Origin: Spirochaetaceae bacterium
GTDB taxonomy: Bacteria; Spirochaetota; Leptospiria; Leptospirales; Leptonemataceae
Length of the DNA: 64,000 bases
Direction: 5' to 3'
NCBI GenBank assembly: GCA_002729885.1
Contig: PBUB01000028.1
Location: forward strand, 124,001-188,000
Made by a program: the position numbers and the translations under genes. The notes below the pieces were generated by a model. It made no database searches and had not been told where the DNA came from. It was given only the letters and a program-made list of their open reading frames with translations. This document shows, piece after piece, positions 53,961 through 63,472 of the stretch. How positions within the stretch are numbered: the stretch's first letter is position 1; the number at the start of each line of letters is the position of its first letter.

Positions 53961-54326
53961 TTATTCTCTATAGAAAAGTTCCAGCAAATGCCCGTCCGGA
54001 TCTGCCACAAGCAGAGACTCTCCGCCTTCAATGAGTAGCGGGCCCTTGATGATTTTGATATCTCTCTGCTCCAGCTCCTGGATAGCTTCAGTGAAATCGT
54101 CCACATCCAGAATAAAAGAAAGGGAAAACTCACCGGGATTTTCGATGGATGAGTTAAAATCTGGAATTAGATTGAATCGGATGGCAACGGGATCCAGCCG
54201 TACCAGAGCATGATTCTCGGATTCTTCAAGAAGCTCGAAGTCTAGCACCTCCGTGTAGAACTCCGCAGATCGCTTCAGATCCGATGAGCCAAGAGAGATG
54301 TGATGTAGTCCTTCAACGAGTATCAT
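53961..54326 (-). CDS. VOC (glyoxalase/bleomycin-resistance) family protein
   Basis: A 121-residue protein of the vicinal-oxygen-chelate fold. It has VEGLHHISLGSSDLKRSAEFY (first beta-alpha-beta unit with metal His in LHHISL), FYTEVLDF, a second unit ending in DPDGHLLELF (typical metal Glu in the ELF ending). Length is standard for a single-domain member. It may be a lactoylglutathione lyase or a resistance/dioxygenase-like member; substrate unknown. Confidence 0.85.
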   Translation of the reverse strand: MILVEGLHHISLGSSDLKRSAEFYTEVLDFELLEESENHALVRLDPVAIRFNLIPDFNSSIENPGEFSLSFILDVDDFTEAIQELEQRDIKIIKGPLLIEGGESLLVADPDGHLLELFYRE

Positions 54327-54449
54327 AATTTCCTCTGGAAAAGCCAGAATTCGGTGTCAATGGTCCAGGATCAATGATTTTCCGTAAACCAGCCCTGCTC
54401 TTAAGCATTCTAATGGATGACCGAAAATGACATAGGCGCAACCGTAATC

Positions 54450-55739
54450 ATGAAAACCCGAAATGCAATACTTTTATCTCTACTTTTGATTCTTATACAT
54501 GGAGCCCCCGTTACAGGAAAACCTGTTCCTGTATCCACCGCACCATCATTGACCAATCCTCCCAGAGGCTTGAATGATTCCAGTCCGGAGGCCATTACTT
54601 TTCGCTTCTTACTGGAGAAGGGTGACGTTCTGACCGTTGACAAGATTCAAGATATTCTACTGGCCCGAAACGAATCCCGCGGGAGCCGCGAAGAAAGGAA
54701 TAAGATTGTTCTGAAAGTTACTGAGCAATCCGAATCCGATAACCCGGCCGAAGCCCTGGCAATGCTGGTTGGAGAATTTCATACCTACGCGCGAACTCCT
54801 GCAGGTCAGGGGCCCTTCAAAAAGGAAACTACTTACGACAGCCAGTTCACCATATCCGAACTGGGTCAGTACGATGTGCCGGATAAATTTATAATGCCCA
54901 ACCTGAGAAGTCTACCCAGCTTTCCGGTGGATGCAGTTAAACAGGGTCAAACCTGGAAGGCGCCTGGTATGGAAACCATGGACTTGCAGGGTCAGAAGAT
55001 CAAGATCCCCATGACGGTTCGTTATCAATACATGGGTGAAGGATGGATCGTAGATCGGGATGGAAAAAAACGAAAAGCTCAAAAGATCCAGTTCGCCTAT
55101 GAATTTGTGCATCCGGTGAACCGGCCCGGATTTCCACTACGTAGAATTAGCGGATTGTCCAGAGATGAACTATGGTTTGATGCAGAGTCCGGAATGCCCA
55201 TCTATGACGTTCAATACATCCAGTATCGATTTGAATCCATAGGACAGACTGTGGATGGCACATACAAAATCCACAGCTGGTATGATAAGGCCAGGACCGT
55301 TAGCGAAGAAGAAAAAGATCAGATGGCCGAAAGCATTCGAAAAGATCTAAAAGATAACGCAGATGATGTAAATGTTCGAAAGACCGACGAAGGTATTGCC
55401 CTGGATTTGAGCGATATTCTATTCGAGTTCGATTCTGCGGATCTAACAGATCGAGCCAGAGCTACAATAGATGGAATAGCAAAAATATTGAAGCGCTATC
55501 CAGAACGAGAGATTCGAATCTCCGGGCATACCGATTCCACAGGACCCGATGATTACAATCAGAAACTCTCGGAACAGAGAGCCAGGGCCGTCCTTCAGGA
55601 GCTTCAAAGAAATCATTCCTTTGATCCCACGAGAATGTCCTACAAAGGTTACGGAGAGGCAAAACCCATAGCACCTAACAATACTCCGGAGGGCAGAGCG
55701 CGAAATCGCCGGGTAGAAATATTGATCGTAACCGAATGA
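54450..55739 (+). CDS. OmpA-family outer-membrane/peptidoglycan-binding protein
   Basis: A 429-residue protein from the ATG at 54450, chosen because it starts a clean signal peptide (residues 1-23, ending HGAPVTG); a start at 54417 would add 11 residues. Residues about 55-300 form an uncharacterised beta-rich domain. The last ~115 residues are a complete OmpA domain: DILFEFDSADL, ISGHTDSTGPDDYNQKLSE, RARAV, and YGEAKPIAPN, with NRRVEI at the end. This binds peptidoglycan and ties the envelope layers. Confidence 0.87.
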   Translation: MKTRNAILLSLLLILIHGAPVTGKPVPVSTAPSLTNPPRGLNDSSPEAITFRFLLEKGDVLTVDKIQDILLARNESRGSREERNKIVLKVTEQSESDNPAEALAMLVGEFHTYARTPAGQGPFKKETTYDSQFTISELGQYDVPDKFIMPNLRSLPSFPVDAVKQGQTWKAPGMETMDLQGQKIKIPMTVRYQYMGEGWIVDRDGKKRKAQKIQFAYEFVHPVNRPGFPLRRISGLSRDELWFDAESGMPIYDVQYIQYRFESIGQTVDGTYKIHSWYDKARTVSEEEKDQMAESIRKDLKDNADDVNVRKTDEGIALDLSDILFEFDSADLTDRARATIDGIAKILKRYPEREIRISGHTDSTGPDDYNQKLSEQRARAVLQELQRNHSFDPTRMSYKGYGEAKPIAPNNTPEGRARNRRVEILIVTE

Positions 55740-55829
55740 TCCTGTGCTGACCATCCGCCTGCATGGCTCATTGTTTTTGATTCACTGGACCGATTCAAGG
55801 TTCCGGATTCAGGATTGAGGATGCAGTCT

Positions 55830-56420
55830 TCAAGCGTCTCCGTCATGCAGGAGAGCGACACATTGTTCGCATCGCAGGTTCGGAAGCACTGCAATCTTGC
55901 TTCTTCCGGAAAAGAAGGCAATGTCTTCGATCACCAGGTGCTTGGCCCTGGTGAAATCTTTGAAATCGTGAATGGAGAAATATTGCAGGTTGGGACTTAA
56001 ATACCAGGGATGAGGCATTCTGGCAGTGACCGGACTTCTTCCCCGGAGTAGAATCTGAAACCTGGCTCTCCAGTAGGCAAAGTTGTTGAATCCTACAATG
56101 ACCCGCTTACCGACGCGAAACGCTTCCTCCAGCACTTTCCAGGGGTCAATGAGCTCCTGGAAGGTTCCCAGAAGCAATACGTAGTCAAAGCTGTTCTTTC
56201 CGTACTGATCCAGTCCATCCAGGATATCACCTTGATGAACTACCAGACCTCGTTCAATGCATCGGGCAGCCAGGGTTCCATCCTTTTCTACACCTTCTGC
56301 TTCAACTTTGCGATGCTCTACCAGTCTCTGAAGGAAGGCTCCATCGCCGGTTCCCAGGTCCAGAACCCTGGATCCAGGAGGCACCCATCGGGCTACTGTG
56401 TCATACAGCGCCTGAATCAT
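55830..56420 (-). CDS. metW: MetW methionine biosynthesis protein
   Basis: A 196-residue class I SAM-methyltransferase-fold protein. VLDLGTGDGAFL (motif I), GVEKDG and FDYVLLLGTFQELIDPWKVLEEAFRVGK, FNNFAYWRARFQILLRGRSPV and MPHPWYLSPNLQYFSIHDFKDF are all MetW hallmarks. It forms a complex with MetX homoserine acetyltransferase and is needed for its activity in some bacteria. The start overlaps the metX end by 20 bp. Confidence 0.92.
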   Translation of the reverse strand: MIQALYDTVARWVPPGSRVLDLGTGDGAFLQRLVEHRKVEAEGVEKDGTLAARCIERGLVVHQGDILDGLDQYGKNSFDYVLLLGTFQELIDPWKVLEEAFRVGKRVIVGFNNFAYWRARFQILLRGRSPVTARMPHPWYLSPNLQYFSIHDFKDFTRAKHLVIEDIAFFSGRSKIAVLPNLRCEQCVALLHDGDA

Positions 56421-57615
56421 TTGTTGCCAGTGCTCCCTGATCTCTCATATTTCTGTACTCCACATTCAGGAAGTTACCGAGCACGCCAAACAATTCTACA
56501 TTGTGGATAAGAAAAGAATCATGACCATTGGGTGTTTCCAGATTCAGATAGGTAACGGTGACCCGGGATCGCTTCAATGCACGAACCAGCTCCCGGGACT
56601 GGGATGGAGGATAGAGCCAGTCCGATTCAAAACTGACCACCAGGAAGCGGGCTTCCACCGATGAAAAGATCTCTTCCGGATTATTGCCGCCCAGAAGATC
56701 AAACATATCCAGAGCTTTGGTAATGTACAGATAGGAATTGGGATCGAATCTTTTTACAAAGCTCTCTCCCTGATAATGTAAATAACTCTCCACGGAGAAG
56801 TACATGGGAAATAGATCCTCCCTGGAAGGAGGTCTTTGCTGCCGGCGACCAAACTTGTCCTGCATGGAGAATTCTGACAGATAGGTAACATGGGCCACCA
56901 TTCGAGCAACAGCCAGGCCATGCTCCGGACGGCTTTCCCGGTTATACTGGCCTTCCTGCCATTTAGGATCGTTCAATATGGCCTGTCTTCCCACCTCGTT
57001 AAAGGCAATCTGCATGGCGGAATGGGCCATGCATGTAGCCAGAGGAATGCAGGTTTGCACGCGGCCGGGATAGTGAGTGGCCCAGATCAGGGCCTGCATC
57101 CCACCCATGGAGCCACCGATTACGGAGAATAACTTCTGAATACCCAGATGATCGATTAGCTCCACCTGACCGCGAACCATATCCTCGATGGTAATGGGCG
57201 GAAACTCCATTCCATAGGCCTTGCCTGTATCTGGATTGATGGAGGTGGGCCCGGTGCTTCCATTGCATCCTCCAATTACATTGGAGCAAATTACAAAGAA
57301 TTTGTTGGTATCGATGGTTTTTCCCGGACCTACATAGAGATCCCACCAGCCAGGTCGGCCGGTTTCATGATGAGCGCCTGCTACATGTGCATTTCCAGAC
57401 AGCGCATGACAGATAAGTATGGCATTGTCTTTTTCCGGGCTCAATTTACCCAGGGTAAGGTAGTTGATTTCAATCTCTTTCAGACGATAGCCGGACCTGG
57501 TCTGAAAGCCAGACAGGCGGGCGGTTCGGGTATGCACCTCGCCCAGGGGGGATACATACCCATCTGTGTTTCCGTCCTGTAAATCGCCTTCTATAGAATC
57601 GTCTCTTTTGTCCAT
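56401..57615 (-). CDS. metX: homoserine O-acetyltransferase
   Basis: A 404-residue alpha/beta hydrolase. GGSMGGMQALIWA carries the nucleophilic Ser, and NGHDSFLIH the catalytic His; NVIGGCNGSTGP is the typical MetX loop. The enzyme acetylates (or in some relatives succinylates) homoserine, the first step of methionine synthesis. It overlaps metW by 20 bp, and metY lies 102 bp upstream on the same strand, making a metY-metX-metW block. Confidence 0.93.
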   Translation of the reverse strand: MDKRDDSIEGDLQDGNTDGYVSPLGEVHTRTARLSGFQTRSGYRLKEIEINYLTLGKLSPEKDNAILICHALSGNAHVAGAHHETGRPGWWDLYVGPGKTIDTNKFFVICSNVIGGCNGSTGPTSINPDTGKAYGMEFPPITIEDMVRGQVELIDHLGIQKLFSVIGGSMGGMQALIWATHYPGRVQTCIPLATCMAHSAMQIAFNEVGRQAILNDPKWQEGQYNRESRPEHGLAVARMVAHVTYLSEFSMQDKFGRRQQRPPSREDLFPMYFSVESYLHYQGESFVKRFDPNSYLYITKALDMFDLLGGNNPEEIFSSVEARFLVVSFESDWLYPPSQSRELVRALKRSRVTVTYLNLETPNGHDSFLIHNVELFGVLGNFLNVEYRNMRDQGALATNDSGAV

Positions 57616-57717
57616 AGATAAGTGAGCACCGACCGGAGCCGGTGCTTCTGTCCATAAAAGCCATTCAGGCTTCCATTGAGAGCGATTTTTTGTCCTCGCC
57701 CGGAAAAAGAGCCGGCT

Positions 57718-59025
<1,308 letters not shown>

Positions 59026-59029
59026 TTAT

Positions 59030-59058
59030 ATCCCGGGATGGCTTCCCCCTCCCGGGAG
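59030..59058. promoter_or_regulatory. two 10-bp palindromes upstream of metY
   Basis: ATCCCGGGAT at 59030-59039 and CTCCCGGGAG at 59049-59058 are both perfect palindromes sharing the core TCCCGGGA, with a 19-bp start-to-start spacing, close to two helical turns. They sit in the metY leader just before the ribosome binding site. As DNA they could bind a dimeric repressor; as RNA the two copies could pair with each other. I do not recognise a known SAM riboswitch here. Confidence 0.4.
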
Positions 59059-59186
59059 TTCAACTCCGATAAAAATTCCAGGAACGGACCCATACTCTGA
59101 CCCCGATCCACAGGATATCCTACCAAATTAATATGAATCGACATTCTGAGTATGGCCTTTCAGTGGGTCAATCCTGAATCACAGAC

Positions 59187-60560
59187 TCATTTTGGAGGAT
59201 GCAGGATTTTTTTAATGGCATCCAGCCACGATTCACCATCTGCAAAACTCAAGTACGCGGGTTTGCCCTCACCATCCTTCTGCTGTATCACCTCGAAGCG
59301 CCAGCTGGAAAGACATTGCCTTTCCTGGCCCGAATCCGGGGAAATATGCGATGATCGAGACTCCACTTCTTCCAATGCGGGATTAGTATTGGATGCAAGG
59401 TTCTCCGCCGGAGCCCACTCGCCATGCTCCGGTTGCGACTGCGTCAGGCCACGGTTTACTCCATGAGCCAGAGCGTACTGCTCTTCTGCTCGGCCAGTAA
59501 CAATCCATAGAGGTCCATGGTACAGCGTCATGACGATTTGCGGATACTCCATACCCCTGGCTCTTGAGGAGTTCCTTTCCTGGGAAAGTCGGCGAAGCAT
59601 CCCTTCGCACACTTCAATCAGATCCGGACCTTTCTGGTCTTCGCAAAATATAGATACTCCATCAGCAGTGGCATTCATCCAGATCGAATCACCACAGAGC
59701 GCGTCCGCATGATCCTGCCACTCCATAAGCCGTCTGGAGATAATTTCGGGAATGGCGGCAGGGCTCATTTGCGGACCGGCGAAGGCCCAGGGATTCAGAA
59801 ACTTGAGTTCCAGTAAATAGCCGGTGAAGCTCCTACTTCCAGGACCATGGTGAGAGAAAATGCCTTCCTCATGGGAGTCTCGAAGATACGCCCAGAGATC
59901 ACGCGCATGTTCTGGTGCTCGCAACCTGGCACCGGGCGAAGATTCCGGGCGTCCCTGATTCCAGCTCCTTATAAGATGCAATAGCAGATGCGTTAATCGC
60001 ACAGGCATTACGCTTCGTGCCATTAGCCGGGCTCGCAGGAATAACAGCAGAGGCAGGAGCGACAGTGCAAGAAGGGAAGCCCGCACCAGGGAACGGATGG
60101 GATCATTCCCAGCAAAGAAGTCAAATTTTCCGGATAGTAGCAGAAGCGCGGCCACTCCCGAGATATAGAGAAATGTAAGAAGTATGCCTGTATTTCGTCC
60201 GTAAGCAAGAAACCAGATCAGTAGCAGCAGGAAGCGAATTTCGCCTCCTGCGTCCACCAGGGTCAAATAGACAGAAAGCGGCAGACTAACCGCGGCTGCG
60301 ACCCAGAGCGCCAGCCAGTGCATGGTCTGACGATGCAATCGACCCATGCGAAAGAGAGACCATAATAGTACAAAGAGAAACAGTTCCAGTGAAAGACCAT
60401 AGACCAAGAATTCGAATGGCAATTCTCTGGATCGAATCCATTCGATGATAAGAAATACCGGAGTTACGACAAAAAGTCCCTGCAGAGCGCGAATGCCCAG
60501 TTGCAGGTCCACCGCCGGTTTTCCGGCCTTACCTCCGGCTTTCCGGAACCGTTCCCACAT
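59187..60560 (-). CDS. membrane protein with possible degenerate cyclase domain
   Basis: A 457-residue protein. Residues about 28-180 hold six hydrophobic helices. The C-terminal half has the outline of a class III cyclase: GDSIWMNATADGVSIF recalls the GDAI-strand region, VMTLYHGPLWIV the IGIHxGPV strand, and QYALAHGVNRGL the GDxVNxAxRL helix start. The first metal Asp region reads LLELKFLNPWAFAG, with Glu rather than Asp, and the transition-state Asn/Arg pair is altered. I infer a catalytically dead or decayed relative; the alternative is an unrelated fold. Its start overlaps the exbD end by 32 bp. Confidence 0.6.
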   Translation of the reverse strand: MWERFRKAGGKAGKPAVDLQLGIRALQGLFVVTPVFLIIEWIRSRELPFEFLVYGLSLELFLFVLLWSLFRMGRLHRQTMHWLALWVAAAVSLPLSVYLTLVDAGGEIRFLLLLIWFLAYGRNTGILLTFLYISGVAALLLLSGKFDFFAGNDPIRSLVRASLLALSLLPLLLFLRARLMARSVMPVRLTHLLLHLIRSWNQGRPESSPGARLRAPEHARDLWAYLRDSHEEGIFSHHGPGSRSFTGYLLELKFLNPWAFAGPQMSPAAIPEIISRRLMEWQDHADALCGDSIWMNATADGVSIFCEDQKGPDLIEVCEGMLRRLSQERNSSRARGMEYPQIVMTLYHGPLWIVTGRAEEQYALAHGVNRGLTQSQPEHGEWAPAENLASNTNPALEEVESRSSHISPDSGQERQCLSSWRFEVIQQKDGEGKPAYLSFADGESWLDAIKKILHPPK

Positions 60561-60939
60561 ACACTGACTCCGCCCCCGAAGACCTTACCTGATCCACAAG
60601 TTGCACTACTTTTCCATGAGCCAGCTCGGAATCTGCATTGATCAAAATCCTGGACTGTGCAGGATCTTTCATGCCAGCCAATCTTTCCTTGAATTGTTCC
60701 GGAGAGATTCGTTCACCGTTCCAGTAAAGCTGTCCGCCTTTTTCAGCAGCAATCGTAACAGTATAATCTGAACGATTTGTACCGGAACTGGTTCCGGGAA
60801 GTTGAATCTTGAATGATGCCTGATACAGCCCTGGCGCAGAAATCATAAAGATAATAAGCAGCACAAGAATCACATCCGTAAAAGGTGTGATGTTGATGGT
60901 ACTTACCAGGGAATCTTCATTTTTCTTATATCGAACCAA
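60529..60939 (-). CDS. exbD: ExbD/TolR family protein
   Basis: A 136-residue inner-membrane protein with one N-terminal helix carrying the conserved Asp in TPFTDVILVLLIIFMIS, and a periplasmic C-terminal domain. Works with ExbB/TolQ to use the proton gradient for TonB- or Tol-dependent processes. The exbB-like gene lies 125 bp upstream on the same strand. Which of the two systems it serves cannot be told from the window. Confidence 0.9.
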   Translation of the reverse strand: MVRYKKNEDSLVSTINITPFTDVILVLLIIFMISAPGLYQASFKIQLPGTSSGTNRSDYTVTIAAEKGGQLYWNGERISPEQFKERLAGMKDPAQSRILINADSELAHGKVVQLVDQVRSSGAESVYVGTVPESRR

Positions 60940-61064
60940 AGTTTACCTCATTATAAATAGGATCAGGCCTTACATAAAGATTTAAATGCAGATTGCTGTG
61001 GATTTGCCGCTGAAGTCTGGCGCCTGGGCCTGGCGCCCTGAGCTTTCGCAGCCGCTATGACGAA

Positions 61065-61694
61065 CTATCGTAATAACTCCTTGAGTCTGGAAGCCTGAAC
61101 CTCCATAGAAAGCACATTGGCCTCGGCCTTCTTCTTTAAAAAGTTGTAAGCGAAAGTTGCCGGAATGGCCACAAGAAGACCCGCCGCTGTAGCTACCAGA
61201 GCTTCCGCAATACCGGCATTCAAGCCCGATAGATCCCGACCGCCGCCTCCCAGTTCTACGAATGCGCGAATAATACCAAAGACCGTACCCAGAAGTCCAA
61301 TAAATGGGCTTACCGAGCCCAGGGTAGCCAGCAGGGTAAAAAACCGCTCCAGCTCCGGAATCTTCTCTGCAATGGCTCTGCTTCGAACCTCTTCAAATCG
61401 ATCGCTGAAGTTCTCATCCTGAGGCTTTTCGCCGGGGCCAGAAAGACATTCAGCCAGTACATAGGACACAGGAGATCGGGCGGATCGTGCATAGCTAATG
61501 GCTTCCGAGGGTTTACCAGCAGATACGAGACGAAGTATTTCTTCGTGCTCCTTTCCTCTGTCCAGGTTTTTGAAATACATCCAGCGTTCGGTGATAGCTA
61601 CCAGGGCCGCCAGGAGAAAGAAAATTAGAAGGATCAGAACCGGTCCGCCGGCCTGAATCATCATAGACCAGGTAAATTCCATTGTTCCGGGCAT
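61065..61694 (-). CDS. exbB: ExbB/TolQ/MotA family proton channel protein
   Basis: A 209-residue protein with three hydrophobic segments (about 14-33, 110-135 and 150-175). TLGSVSPFIGLLGTVFGIIRAF and the GLNAGIAEALVATAAGLLVAIP stretch are the MotA/ExbB signature. It pairs with the ExbD protein downstream. A 125-bp gap between the genes contains a GC-rich inverted repeat (GGCGCC-TGGGCCT-GGCGCC) that may attenuate the second gene. Confidence 0.9.
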   Translation of the reverse strand: MPGTMEFTWSMMIQAGGPVLILLIFFLLAALVAITERWMYFKNLDRGKEHEEILRLVSAGKPSEAISYARSARSPVSYVLAECLSGPGEKPQDENFSDRFEEVRSRAIAEKIPELERFFTLLATLGSVSPFIGLLGTVFGIIRAFVELGGGGRDLSGLNAGIAEALVATAAGLLVAIPATFAYNFLKKKAEANVLSMEVQASRLKELLR

Positions 61695-61753
61695 TTATGA
61701 TTTCCGTGGCGCGACTTGCAATCAGCTTTCGGGCTACTTTCTGGAGGAAAAAC

Positions 61754-62086
61754 TCAACCGGATTGCTGCTTTCGCATAGTGAGTTGCTCCAGCTCATCGT
61801 TCATGATTTTGCGGACCTTGCTTTCGCAGGTACCACATCCGGTGCAGCATCGTGTCTGCTGCTGAAGCTCGTCAAAGTTGGAAGCCTGTCCGGAGGAAAT
61901 GGTCTCCCGGATTTTTTTTTCCGAAACTCCACGGCAGATGCAGACATTCCGGGGCCGCATCATTGCATATAGCTGAGCTTCATCCATGCAGGTACAAATT
62001 AGGCATCCCTGCCTGGCTTTTCCATCAAAATGCAGTGGACCGGGATTCTTTTCATTTGATGCAAAGCACCGAACAGTCGGCCACAT
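61754..62086 (-). CDS. BFD-like [2Fe-2S] protein
   Basis: A 110-residue frame. The domain is at the C terminus: ICRGVSEKKIRETI with the first Cys pair (VCICRG), and CCTGCGTCESKVR with the second, four Cys in the CxC..CxxC pattern of bacterioferritin-associated-ferredoxin (BFD) and related small redox proteins. BFDs reduce bacterioferritin iron or act as small electron carriers. The first ~42 residues are unusually Cys-rich; starts at residues 34, 42 or 43 are also possible, and there is no strong ribosome binding site to decide. Confidence 0.75.
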   Translation of the reverse strand: MWPTVRCFASNEKNPGPLHFDGKARQGCLICTCMDEAQLYAMMRPRNVCICRGVSEKKIRETISSGQASNFDELQQQTRCCTGCGTCESKVRKIMNDELEQLTMRKQQSG

Positions 62087-62156
62087 AGAATCTGGCCTTT
62101 ACTGCGTCGCCGGATTCACCGGTAGCGCTGAAGGATTGCTTGTAGAGTGAACGGGT

Positions 62157-62188
62157 ACAAAAAAAGGGCAGCGCTATGCACTGCCCTT
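62157..62188 (-). terminator. factor-independent terminator after the FecR gene
   Basis: AAGGGCAG and CTGCCCTT form a perfect 8-bp stem around a 9-nt loop; read on the minus strand it is followed by a run of seven T. It lies 26 bp after the stop of the FecR-domain lipoprotein gene. This is the clearest terminator in the window. Confidence 0.88.
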
Positions 62189-62213
62189 CTTCGTCCTTCA
62201 GATCTTGTAGATC

Positions 62214-63359
62214 TTAGAGGAAGTTTTGAGAAGCAATTTCAGACTTGCTTACTCGGCGAACTCCGTCTGCAGTATGGATCACCAGGATGTTTCCTGTTTG
62301 AGCCACAGTTGCTCCGCGGATAACTTCACCGTTTTTCAGCACGATTTTTTCCAGAGCCTGATAGTGCTTACGGATTTCTTCTTCAGATTCCAGTTTTTGG
62401 CTTTCAGCCTCTTCTTCGATCTGAGCCAGGATTTGCTCCTGTTGTTTCTTGCGAACTTCTGCAATTTCGTTAGCAGCTTCCTGATTGGAACCAGCTTCCA
62501 GCTTCTCCAGCATTTCTGGAGTCGCAGCAGTAAGAGTAGCAGACTCCATTCGGTCCTTTACAGTTACTTCAGCTTCTTCCTTGATCAGAGCCTTGTCTTC
62601 GCCGGCTGTATTGGAAAGGTCATCTGCCTGTTCTTCTGCAATCTTCAGCGCTTGCGTTGAGTCGCCGTTTTCAGCTGCAGCGTTGTTCAGCAGTGCTACT
62701 TTCTTTTCCAGCTCAGGATCCATGGATCCTCGACTTGCATCATCCAGAACAATTTCTTTGTTCTGCAGTTCAGCCAGTTTCTTCAGCTTGGGGCTCTTTT
62801 CGATATCTTCTTGAGATACATTCTCCAGAGCCACAATGCGAGGCTTCATGGCAACTTTACCGTCCAGAACGCGAACGGAAGAGTTAGAAACTCGATTGTC
62901 ATCGAAACCTTCGAATACCTGAACTTCAAATGTAGTTCCTCGCACACCCGCAATTGCGGTTGGAGTTACAACATTGAACTCTTGATCGGAAGATGCTTTC
63001 TTAACATTGGCCAGGATCTGTCCCTGCTTCATTTCGATTCGAGTTTCCCCTTTTGTTCCCATGAGGCTGGAAACAGAAAGAGTAGTCATCTCACGAACTC
63101 GCACGGCGCTACCATCTCTGCTTTGCAGATCAATAGTTCCCTGAGTAGTCTTGATAACATCATTTTCTTTGACGACGGTCCCTACTTTCGCAGGAATCGA
63201 CTCACCATTCCGGACTATACTCGCGTCCCCGGAAGCAAACACAATCACCATAGAGCGAGATGCTTCCTTGTTCGCCTGTTCCTTACAGGATACTGTAATC
63301 AGGAACAGGGAGGCAGCGAGCAATCCGGCTGTTTTTAAAATTGCTCCATGCATTTTCAT
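62214..63359 (-). CDS. FecR-domain lipoprotein
   Basis: A 381-residue lipoprotein from the ATG at 63359, which has AAGGAGAAGG with good spacing; a far longer frame lacks a ribosome binding site. The signal ends in SLFLITVSC, a lipobox. Residues about 30-150 form the FecR domain (NDVIKTTQGTIDLQSRDGSAVRVREMT, then VVTPTAIAGVRGTTFEV). The rest is helical, rich in Glu, Ala and Lys. The last ~50 residues (KIVLKNGEVIRGATVAQTGN and HTADGVRRVSKSEI) form a small repeat unit shared with the next gene. In Leptospira relatives FecR lipoproteins are envelope sensors or scaffolds of unclear role. Confidence 0.85.
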   Translation of the reverse strand: MKMHGAILKTAGLLAASLFLITVSCKEQANKEASRSMVIVFASGDASIVRNGESIPAKVGTVVKENDVIKTTQGTIDLQSRDGSAVRVREMTTLSVSSLMGTKGETRIEMKQGQILANVKKASSDQEFNVVTPTAIAGVRGTTFEVQVFEGFDDNRVSNSSVRVLDGKVAMKPRIVALENVSQEDIEKSPKLKKLAELQNKEIVLDDASRGSMDPELEKKVALLNNAAAENGDSTQALKIAEEQADDLSNTAGEDKALIKEEAEVTVKDRMESATLTAATPEMLEKLEAGSNQEAANEIAEVRKKQQEQILAQIEEEAESQKLESEEEIRKHYQALEKIVLKNGEVIRGATVAQTGNILVIHTADGVRRVSKSEIASQNFL

Positions 63360-63472
63360 CAGCCTTCTCCTTAACATTTTTTTACCGGTGCCTTTGCATC
63401 CGGCCCATTCACCTTTAATAACAAGTGCGCGGGAATTATTTGCATTCTGTCCGCAAAGTTCGTAAAAATCCA

